This document shows positions 52,625-64,000 of a stretch of DNA of 64,000 nt, one piece after another (positions within the stretch are counted from its first letter, which is position 1; every line of letters starts with the position of its first letter). The notes beneath the pieces are model-generated. The model did no database searches, was not told the DNA's origin, and saw only the letters and a program-made list of their open reading frames with translations. The stretch is taken from assembly GCF_048128805.1 (NCBI RefSeq), contig NC_136004.1, forward strand, positions 20,319,284-20,383,283, given 5' to 3'. Position numbers and translations under genes: made by a program. This stretch comes from Centroberyx gerrardi (taxonomy: Eukaryota > Chordata > Actinopteri > Beryciformes > Berycidae).

Positions 52625-55600
52625 ATGTTTGAAACCGGAGGGATCCCGTTCATCGTCCTAGACATTACCTGTTCTCTCCTTGGTACGTAAAGCTGATTCA
52701 TACCTGCCTGTTTAACTTCCCTATTTACCAGGCAGTGTTGGTTGAAGTATAAAACTGAAACTGTATACTGAAATTGTTGTATAGGCTCTAAATAGTCGAT
52801 AAACTGGTCTAACCAGGCCTTTTCAAGTGGTGTACATAAACATCAGATAAATACCTAAGGAGGCTTGAGGTTTTGGAAACCAGGAAGATGGAAAATAGGG
52901 CCACGCAAATTAAAGGCCCACCCTGTGTGACTTTTTCCAAGGAGCGCTGTATTTTTAGCTCACTGTAATGTAATCATATCACAAAAATGTTGTACTCATT
53001 TGTAATTTGCATGCTACAGTAAAATACAGAAAATAGAGAGAGTGAGATAGTGGAACTTCTTGTATAATCATAGTTTGGGCAAATACATTGAGGCAGTTGT
53101 TGTTATTCAGCATAATTTCTTTGACTAATGTATCAGAGTGAAGGAATACAGCCTTTAATAGCCACCACATTCAATTGATTTTTCCAGTAGAGATTGTGTT
53201 GTGCAATTTCCTATGTTGACTAATATGCAAGTCCTCCAGGGTGTGTAGTCAGTGTCTTGTGGTGAGCTTTGCTGCAGACAGAACAGACTGTTTGTTGCCT
53301 GTGTAGACTCATCTTCTCTATGTCTTTCTGCCAGTTCCTTGTTCTGGACCTGGCAGCAACACCCACAATATATTCTGGGTCCAGTGCCAAAGTATTGTTC
53401 CCTGCCTATCCCTGTATTCTAACATCACTGTTTTGTTATCTAATGTTTCATGGAACCTGTGTTTTTATTTCATATACTGTACATATTGTAACTGTAATAC
53501 ATACCTACTGATACTTACCTGATATACCGATCATAAAACAGAATGATGAACCATATACTTACCTATATACTCACCTCTTTGATGAGCCCTCTCCCTCTCT
53601 CCTTCTTTTCCTCTTCTTCCTTTCCTTTCTTTCTTCATATAGACTTAAGGGTTAATGTTGGACTCCTCTTCAGGTCGAGATGTCTCTTCCTTGTTAACGT
53701 AGATAATCTATAGAAAGATAAAACCTAAGTCACAGTGTAATGCAACACTAGTCAAGTCAATAGTCCAGTGATGTCTGCATTAGGACCAGTTCAAAATATG
53801 GCACATGTAGGCCGCTCTGCATTAGTTCTAAAAGGGCTAATAGGCCTAATCAAAGGGCAGTGACTGTGCGATAACTCATTTAGCCCACCAAGATATATGC
53901 CTTCACATGTGTAACAAATGACAAAGTATATCACAGGGAGATCATCTTATTCACTTAGACTGTAATGGCATGAAGAGTGTCTGGCGTTACCGGGATGCCT
54001 CCCTAGCTAACCTACATTATTCTTCCTGCAGACTCATCCTGCAGTTTATGAAAACCTGCTCTGCTCTGCTGTGTGGCTCACTCATTAGTTCATTAGGATG
54101 AGTGCAAGTGTTTTGTAGTTCGGCCAACACGCTCCTTTGCAATCTCTGTTCAGTTTTGCGACATTCTGGAAAGCTGTACAGGAAGTGAGTGTAAGAAGGG
54201 AGGGGAAGAAAGAATGTGTAATCAGATCAAGTCATAGCATGTCTAATGCTGATGCCTGTAGAGATTGGCATCATAATGCATTTCTTAGGCTTATCACAAC
54301 TTTATTATGTTATGCAAAACATAGGATTTGAATGTCAGAAATAAAATATGTCCATGTCCCATTCGAGCTCACTTGCTTGTTTTTGCATTATTGATCCGGA
54401 GTAACTCAAGCCCTCAAGCTTTCTAATTCAGTTATTGTGTAACAACTGCATGAGTGCATACAGAACATTTCTCAAACCCACAAGAGCCACTTGTGAAAAA
54501 CATTGTCAGCTACCTCTTAGGGAGGGGAATAACCAATATCGTTTGAAGTCATCCTATTTCTTTTCCTGTTACCGAATCCTTGGGGAAGGACAATTATGAG
54601 AAATGTGTAATAGATGGCTATGGCTCAAAAATCTCAATAACATTAGTATTTTGCGCCAGCTATTTGTCGTTTATTTTCATGTACTTTTGATGTGAAATCG
54701 AGCTGCTTGGGATTTAAGACACATTTCAGAGACATTAAGATGCTATCTCAAGTCATCGTCTGTCTCTCCCTTCTCTTTACCAGTTGGACTTCCATTTTTT
54801 GTCCTCACATCTCAACACGACCCATTCAAACGGGGTTTCTTCTGTAACGATGAGTCTATCAGATACCCCTTCAAAGAGGACACCATATCCTACCAGCTGC
54901 TGGGGGGGGTCATGATCCCATTCTCACTGATTGTGGCAAGTGAACACTTCTCTCTCCTATTCTTCTATAAGTTCTCCGACCTTACAGTGTCACTGCAAAA
55001 GTAGTCTGTCAGACTGTTTTGTTTGTCTTACTATTGTAATTTGCTAATTTTGCTCACCTCATCTCAGGTCCTCGTGTTTATTCAAGGCGTGTGGATATTT
55101 GCTCGAGAAACAGTTGCTCAATATTGAATATCTGCTGTTACAGGTCATCTGTGGCGAGTGCCTTTCTGTCTACATGTCTCACATAAAGAACCAGTCTCTG
55201 GGGACCAACTATGTGGCGTGTGTCTACAAAGCTGTGGGTAGCTATCTGTTCGGGGCTGCTGCCAGCCAGTCTCTGACAGACATAGCCAAGTACTCCATCG
55301 GCCGCCTACGCCCTCACTTCCTGGCTGTGTGCAAACCGGCCTGGGACCGCATCAACTGCAAGACAGGCGGGTACATAGAGAACTTCACCTGCACCGGGGA
55401 CAAGTTCCTGGTGGATGAAGCAAGGTAAAAGCCCTGTACATGCATGAGCTTCCTCACCAGCATAAGAGAGCCTAGTTGTTTTAGATATAGCTTTACAATA
55501 GATGTTAACTGTTAAAAGCTTTCATCCTGTAAAGCCAAATTAATCCTTTCGTATTGAGCGTAACAGCTTGCAATCATGAACTCAGTCCTGAACTTATAAT

Positions 55601-57482
55601 AATTATATGATAATGATAGAGTTTGATTATGATAGACCTTCTGTGATGTGAATCTAACTCACACACTTCATCTGAGAATGCGCCTAATGACACGGTTGCT
55701 GACTTATTTTTCATTCAATATCTCTCTGTTTTTCTTTTGTAGAGTTTCCTTCTACTCTGGTCATTCGTCCTTCTCCATGTACTGCATGCTGTTCCTTGTA
55801 GTAAGTACATATTTTCCATTACAGCTCGATTTTGGTTCACATATTAGTGCTAGAAACAATGGTTCATTAAATAACTCAGTCACCATATACTGTATCTCTG
55901 CTTTGGCTATCTGACTGTAATTGCCTGGTGTCATAAGCTATTGTTATCAGTTTCATATTCACTGTGAAAATTCACTCTAAAAAGATACTTCAACATTTGG
56001 AGAACAGTTTATATTAGCACAATAAACTGACTAACTCTTTTAAACAAAGGCACATTACTTGACAAAAATGTATACCTACCTATAACTGTTGCCGGTGAAA
56101 ACATAACTGAAACAATAGAGTGCACTAAAGACACATTCACATCTAGAATGATATCTATAAAGATAACTCACTTTTATTGATTGTCACTGTTTTGCTTTGG
56201 CAACAGATACTGAAGTTTTTAATGGCAATAAAGCTCATTTGAACTATAACCTATAACGATATGTTGTTGCTCAACCATTCACACTACAGCGATATCTGCA
56301 CTAATTCACATGCCTCCTTCTTTCCTAGAACTTTAATTTGATTGGTTGAAAATGTTTTATCATCCAAAAATCATCCATGTTTTTTGCATGCAAAAAATGG
56401 CTCTGAGATTGAGCCAAAACTATAGTTAAAGTTTTGGATGTTTTTATAGTTATTGTTGTCGTGTTGACATTCTGTTTACTTTGAATGATTTAACTCTTTC
56501 TATAGTTATAGTTATCTTTATAGTTATCATTCTAGATGTGAATTGGCCTTTAGGTGTGACTCCCAAGCTAATTTGTTTATTTCCACTTCTCAGCCTGTCT
56601 GTTCTTTCTCTCCCTCTGCCCTCTGTAGCTGTACATCCAGGCCAGACTGAAGTCAGAATGGGCGAGGCTTCTGCGCCCCACCATCCAGTTCTTCCTGATT
56701 TCAACGGCTCTGTATGTGGGACTTTCACGGGTGTCTGACTACAAACATCACTGGAGCGATGTGCTCGCCGGCCTCCTGCAGGGCGCTCTGGTGGCTGCTC
56801 TCACTGTGAGTTTCACCGTCAGAGCTGAACCCATTTGGATAATGACAGCAGAGGACGTTACGCATTATGTCATCATGGCACAGAATAGGAAAAAAAAGAA
56901 GTCTGGTCTATAGTGCTGAAGCGATTCGTCGATTAACCGATTAGTTGATTGACAGACAATCAATATCATTTTCATAATCGATTAATTGTTTCAGTCATTT
57001 ATCAAGTAAAAATGCCAAACATTTGCTGGTTAAGATTTTTCTCCATTGCATCTCATTATAAAATGAATACTAGCTGCTGGTCAGACAAGCAATTTTATGA
57101 CATCACTTAAGCCTCTGGAAACTTGTGATGGGCATTTGTCATTATTTTTGACATTTTATAGACTAAATGATTAATCAATTAATCGAAAAAATAATCGCTT
57201 GCCCTACTGCAGCCCCACTGGTCTACTTTGTTGATATCTACATTGTTTTTTGGATAGTACAATTACAATAACTGGGATAGCACACTGGAATGTGTTCTCT
57301 CTTTGGTCTCTTTCTTTCTGAGGCCGTTATTTACAGTCGTGCTTCTTTCCTCGCAGGTTTTCTTTGTGTCTGGCTTCTTCAAACAACCAGTTGACCCAGT
57401 GGTGACCCAGGAGGAGGAAGCCTCACACACCAGTTTACAGGACAACCCTTCCAATGGGAACCACTATGGCAGCACTGACTGA
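52625..57482 (+). CDS. plpp1: Phospholipid phosphatase 1 (lipid phosphate phosphatase), 6 exons
   Basis: Exons: 52625-52682, 54784-54935, 55144-55424, 55743-55800, 56629-56805 and 57357-57482. They total 852 nt and 283 residues (human PLPP1: 284). The enzyme is a six-span plasma-membrane ectophosphatase acting on phosphatidate, lysophosphatidate, S1P and similar lipids. All three PAP2 motifs are present: KYSIGRLRP (119-127), YSGHSSF with His171, and [12 protein letters not shown] (216-227, with catalytic His223). NFT between the first two is a likely extracellular glycosylation site. The C-terminus GNHYGSTD resembles PLPP1 (GNHY) more than PLPP2 or PLPP3, which decides the name. Exon 2 ends GTG|GCAAGTG, a GC donor: the alternative GT two bases earlier in ATT|GTGG would lose one residue against the human protein. 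Confidence 0.9.
56118..56562. mobile_element. MITE with about 45-bp terminal inverted repeats, in plpp1 intron 4
   Basis: The left end (GAGTGCACTAAAGACACATT, then CACATCTAGAATGATATCTA) matches the reverse complement of the right end (GAGTCACACCTAAAGGCCAA, then CACATCTAGAATGATAACTA) with few differences over about 45 bp. No open frame is present inside. The ends resemble hAT-type MITEs of fish, but an 8-bp target duplication could not be seen. Confidence 0.65.
56925..57215. repeat. Common fish hAT-like MITE in plpp1 intron 5
   Basis: It starts GTGCTGAAGCGATTCGTCGA and ends AATCGCTTGCCCTACTGCAGC. Both sides carry ATTAATCGATTA-type blocks in inverted orientation (56930-56990 and 57165-57210). 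This is the widespread 'cgattaatcgattag' fish repeat. Confidence 0.55.
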
Positions 57483-58316
57483 AACAGAGACCGTTACAGG
57501 GCCACGATCCCTTAAAATGGTTCTGGATGACCTAACACACAGAGCATCAATGCACTGCAGGTCTTTGGCATTAACTGCTGGCTGTTTCGATGCATTTCTT
57601 CAACATAATTTCCCCCCAGAGCCAATGATGCCGCCCGCAGGCTTTAGCTGTTGCCTTTGGTGTGGTGCGTAAACTTCAACTACAGGAAGAAAAGTGCACT
57701 AAGAAAAACTATGCTTTTTACTTTACTCCAGTAAAGAGAAGCAGACGTTTCTATCAGGTTTTTAGGTAAATCCAACATGTTATAGTGTGTATATAACATA
57801 ATTTATGTAATGATGAGACAAAATACAGTATGTTGGATTTGCTTTAAAAAAATAACGATTGCATTCCTTTTTTACAGTGTGAGCTTGTTGGAAATGTGGT
57901 TACTAGTATATATTGGTCTGAGGCTGTCGTCATGGATGAATGAAATTCCATTTGCCCAGAATATAATGAGCGTCTGTGTGCACACTGCAAGCAGGCTTGT
58001 AGAAGGCCTGGTACCTGTGAATAAGAGAAGCTGGGCTGTCCTTAAACATAAAATGGAGACTGAACTCAGTCAGTTATATATTTATATTTTGGATTATTGC
58101 CTTAGTCAGATTGTTGCTGCTACCTGCTCTAAAGTCCCCTCCCTGATATCATGCCATGTAAACATTTGTAAATAATATGATTTCTGATGGAAAATGCAAT
58201 GCAATGATTTTATTTTTTTTTTTACAATTTGTATAAAGCTCTTTGTGTTTGTTCATGGAACGGCTCAGAAGCTATAAACAATATTGTTTAGAGCAGTATT
58301 GGGAAAAAAAGTGACA

Positions 58317-58322
58317 AATAAA
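58317..58322 (+). other. plpp1 poly(A) signal
   Basis: AATAAA about 835 bases after the plpp1 stop codon, followed by GTTTCTGTGTGTTTTGTCGG, a GT-rich downstream element. Confidence 0.6.
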
Positions 58323-61300
58323 GAGAATTCCATTTTGCTACTTTGTTAGAAAGGAATCAGATGGTTTCTGTGTGTTTTGTCGGTCTAAAAATGAAGGCAG
58401 ATGTATTCAAAGATCAGCGAAAGGTGCCTTGGACATGGTGAAACCTGCGGGAGGTTTTGGATCTGGATTCGATTGCTGTGGCAGACTATTTTATTTGTTT
58501 TTACAACCTTTTTTCAGCTAAATTGTAGAGTAACGGATGGCATCAAGGAAGAGAAACTAAGGGTGGGATTCAGAAACCAAATTCCCTCAGAAATGAGGGA
58601 AACAAAGGTCTAAGTGCTCTCAAACATGACACTGATGTTAGTGGCTCATCCATTGTCTGCACAGCCAGCCCATAGAAACCACTAGCATGCAAATGTAAAG
58701 AAGCCTCACAGCCTAATGTCGAATGGAAAAGCATGTTTGTTTGTTATCTCAGTGCAGTTTGCATGTAAGCGAGAGCAGGTTGTCGCTGGACATTCTCGGA
58801 GTTCTGCCAGGTTGAGAGGTCGACTTGTCTTCACCCAGAGAGGGTTTTGTCAGTAGACAGGCCCTGATCCTGGGCTGCAAATGGCCGAGGATCTGCTTTA
58901 GAGTTGAAATCCTATTACAGTGTCTGAGACAACGAGGCTAAAGAGATGCTTCACACTTAGTCACAGCAGTAAACCAAAGTTATCTTCAGTTTGTCATCTA
59001 GCTGTAGTTGTTGACAGTGGAATATATTTCATGGCCCGTGACCCTGAATAGGAATAAGCAGGAAAGAATGAAAAGATGTAATTTTAGAAAATGTTTGGGT
59101 AACACTTCATTGGGATAGTCCAATGTTTATACTTAATTATCGGGTGACAAAAAGTTGATGTGTGTTCATGATAAAATGCCATGTGTTAAGATTAACTCTA
59201 AACCAGACAGGCTATTTTTCACACTATTGTGAGTATCACCTGAAACTCAGTAGACGTTTTAGTGACATGATAGTCACTTGATAGGAAGTCAGGTATCAGC
59301 ATTGGACAGTCCAAATAAAGTGCGACCATAGTTTGCGCTGAAAGGAATTGCATTTTTGTTTTTTAACTAAAATACTGCAATAATGTACATAACTACTTCT
59401 GCTCTGTGAATATAAGATACTCTTTGCAGAATAGCATAATAGGGAAACACTCATCCATTTAACTGCAATCCAGTTCTTTTCCATTTTCAGTTCCTCTTAA
59501 GATTCAAACATTGCCCTTATCAAGCTGGATATTCCGAAGTAATGTTACACATAACTCGGCATGTAATTTTTTGAGGAAATGTGTTCATGTGACTTAATTT
59601 GGAACGTCTTCCTGAGACACTTAGAGTAAACTCTATTGTCAGAAAAGAGCAAATTTGATTATGGAGCAAAACATTACTTTAGTTGTTCACATTTGAGATG
59701 CGAGGGGTTCCACACACAATGCTATCTAGGTGGAATATGCAGTGATACAGTTTTATAGCTTTCTCTCCAAGTACTTGACTTTGAAACTATGCATGCAACA
59801 TAAAGAGAAATAAGCAGTGATATAGACATACTGTAGGTAGGTTGAAATGACTGGTGAAATTTCCTGGGGAGATTGCAAGGAACTATAAAAAAAGACCAAT
59901 GCAAGTGGAAGTTGAGACCAGCGGCAGATGAGACGTGTATTATGAATTTGTCTACCATGTATCACTAACAGAGGGAGTTGGAAATGAACTATGAATGCAA
60001 AAATGTCACAAATATTTAATACACAGTGCATAATGGTTCCAAGTCCATTTTACCATTCAAAAACTGTTGCATTTGCCACAGCATCACTTCTGCCACCCCC
60101 GTGTCTCAAATCTGACCGGTCGTTTTGCCTGTTGCTCCACAGAGCTCGTGTTGTCACGCTGACCTCGACAATAGTCCTTATTGACAGCAGCTCCATTCAC
60201 TCTCTGTCACATGTTTCGCTACATCTCACCAGGCAGTGATGCTGTTGGCGATACAAGCAGCTCATAATGCAATTGTGTGCAGTGGAATTGTCACTTAAAT
60301 AATTAGATTCTATTACAAAGGATCCACCTATCCTATCCCCCCTTCTTTAATTTAACCTCCCACTGAACCTATTTTGTCCTGTACTGACACACAGCAGCCC
60401 CCTTTCCCATTACTCATGTGTGGTTGGTGGTGTATCTGTGAAGCATCTCGTTGCATCTTTTTGGCATTTGTAATTTTCCTCCTCCTCAGAGATGTTGGAT
60501 GTGTTGATGTGATCAGATAACCTCAATCTGCCATCGTTCTGGCTCCTGTGAGACAAATAAGAAAGCTGTGGGCAGAACTTACTGACAAGGGGATCTTTGT
60601 CCATCTTATTAACAGCGTGAAATACAAAAATTATTGTAAGCCAACACTCTGATTCTGAGACACTTGGTGTACCAGTTCTAACCAAGCTCATAGATAATAA
60701 ACTCTAGTAAGAGGCCACACCACAATAGATACAGAGAATGACTCTTACTAGTGAAAGGAGTGACTAACAGGATGAAAATAATGAATGGATAATGGATGGA
60801 TGAATATATGAGGCTGTCAGTGGTCTTGAACTCCGCCTGTTAGAGGGACGTCTATGTGGTACAACAGCTCTAGCTCTCATCTAGTTCCCCGGCAGATCCT
60901 GTATGAGAGGAGATGAACAGAGAGATAGAGAGACAGTGAGAAAGAGAGAGAGAGAGCTGGGTGGAGGATGAGGAGGGGCTGGTGGTGCCTGGTTGCACTT
61001 AAAGAGATTGCAGGGGAGTTAGGCAGGAGTAAATGTGTCAGCAGTGGCAAGTGAGATGTGATTAATATGCAGGTGGAAGGGTGAATGGCGTGACCTCTAC
61101 TCTTTAACCTTATTTCATAACTTTAATTCAGTTTTAGGTCAAATATACTATTTCCTAGGAATATTTTGTTTGGTTACGATCATGTCCTGATGCAGAAAAG
61201 TACACCTCCAACCATATCTTCATAGTCAGTAATACCTTCCCTGTGATACTCAAAATACCTAATATCAGGTCACCTGCATAACAAAAAAAAAAACAATATT

Positions 61301-62186
61301 AACAAAGTCCTTCCGTGTTTACTGTAATTTTGCTAACCCAAGCAATCCCATATGTGAAAAAATAGTAAATAATGGCCTCAGTCTGGTCTGAGTGCCTCTA
61401 TTTTCCTTAAAATGTCTGTGACCATCACCACCTAGTGGACCGAGTACTACACTGACCAAGAGAAAATGTCACCTTTGTAATGTTGTAATGATATAACGTT
61501 ATCTGATTGCCACATTTGCTTGAAATCTTTCCATTACCTTTTATAGAAGAGATGCCAAGTGTCTAATACCTTTTCAATCTATGCAGGAAAGTGAATAAAT
61601 GTTCTACGTTTCATGCAATGTAATAAAGAATTGGGACAGCACAGCCTTTTACTGCAGGGCTGCAATTATTCTTTTGGAGCCCCTACAATGTCACAAGAGA
61701 AGACAAAAACAAGACAGAATACAAGATGGAGGATTTGGTTTGTGACAAAAGTCACCATATTTATTATCATTGTATCAAACAATTCACCCCATCATTCAAA
61801 CCAAGTTTGAGAAACTAGGCTTACACTTTGGGCCTTAAAATACAGCGAGACCTTGATGAGCAAAATGGATGTTCAAGTCAAATCTAATGCCATTTGATTG
61901 CCCTCCTAGAATACTCTATGAACAGCTCATTATTACAGTAAATATTTGTATTCATGACTGTCTATGTGCATCGTTATGTATTCGGTCATTTAATGTCACC
62001 TGTATATTTTGGTGCACTGACATGTTAAGTGCAACATAAACATTCTTTAACATGTAAATGTTTTTAAAACAAGGTGTGTTCTTTCTTCTCACCTGGATAT
62101 TACTCATCTGCTACTGGTGACTTACCAACTACAATTAGTTAAGCGCACAATCAGAAGAATGTTACAGCACAGTAGGGTTGTAAAAT

Positions 62187-62192
62187 TTTATT
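62187..62192 (-). other. atp5fa1 poly(A) signal
   Basis: AATAAA on the minus strand about 115 bases after the stop codon. The short 3' UTR is typical of this gene in other vertebrates. Confidence 0.65.
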
Positions 62193-62303
62193 CTTCGGAG
62201 AAATCTGTACATGGAGGTTCTGGCCTTCAGTGTGTTCACATACATAAGCATAATGGGGACACAGACAGGTGGCGCACTGAAGAACATGAGGAAGTGCTAT
62301 CCA

Positions 62304-64000
<1,697 letters not shown>

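Larger units (their letters stand above)
57483..62303. other. plpp1 3' UTR, convergent intergenic region and atp5 3' UTR
   Basis: plpp1 and the ATP synthase alpha gene converge here. The plpp1 3' UTR runs to about 58340 and the ATP synthase 3' UTR from 62303 to about 62170. The 3.8 kb in between is A/T-rich. It has a GA-rich tract at 60900-60960 and no recognisable coding exon or complete transposon. Confidence 0.6.

Noticed and set aside
52625-57482. Assignment to plpp2 or plpp3
   Set aside because: The N-terminus (MF..., LDITCSLL), the loop sequence and the GNHY C-terminus resemble PLPP1 more closely.

Overview
The window is vertebrate nuclear DNA, almost certainly from a ray-finned (teleost) fish. 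All genes are split by GT-AG introns, and long CA, GATA and CT microsatellites are frequent. There are Tc1-type DNA transposons, an L2-type LINE, and tRNA-derived SINEs of kinds common in fish. The encoded proteins are full-length matches to well-known vertebrate proteins. I saw no bacterial-type operons, CRISPR arrays or retroviral genes.

Seven host genes can be read exon by exon. From left to right they are: ostf1 (minus strand, 10 coding exons, 1210-8858); nmrk1 (plus, from 9537, head-to-head with ostf1); ggh (plus, 9 exons, 17307-21224); rnf122 (plus, 6 exons, 22222-32135); csgalnact1 (plus, 9 exons, 37056-42802); plpp1 (plus, 6 exons, 52625-57482); and the 3' part of the mitochondrial ATP synthase alpha gene (minus, 62304 to beyond 64000). 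Reconstructed lengths fit the human proteins closely (214, 202, 319, 155, 531 and 283 residues), so the models are probably complete apart from the last gene and the last exon of nmrk1.

The genes are not a functional unit. They cover an SH3/ankyrin adaptor, NAD salvage, folate polyglutamate hydrolysis, a membrane RING ubiquitin ligase, chondroitin sulfate chain synthesis, lipid phosphate dephosphorylation and oxidative phosphorylation. The ostf1-nmrk1 head-to-head pair is also adjacent in human (9q21), so that block looks ancestral. The other neighbours lie on several human chromosomes.

The main accessory region is about 43-51.5 kb, between csgalnact1 and plpp1. It holds a near-perfect 25-bp-arm hairpin, a 5'-truncated L2-type LINE, an unrecognised coding-like fragment with an in-frame 33-bp minisatellite, a decayed Tc1 transposon, and a tandem duplication leading into a CpG-rich, TATA-bearing stretch. 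A second, deleted Tc1-like element lies in intron 1 of csgalnact1. MITE-like and other unclassified repeats lie in introns of nmrk1, ggh and plpp1 and downstream of rnf122.

I did not find a clearly new biological system. The observations most worth checking are: a roughly 400-bp (GTGA)n array in csgalnact1 intron 7 that repeats the consensus 5' splice site about three dozen times beside a weaker real donor; a cluster of RFX X-box-like motifs beginning at the rnf122 stop codon; two GC-AG introns with strong GCAAGT donors; and the coding-like fragment wedged between the LINE and the Tc1 element.
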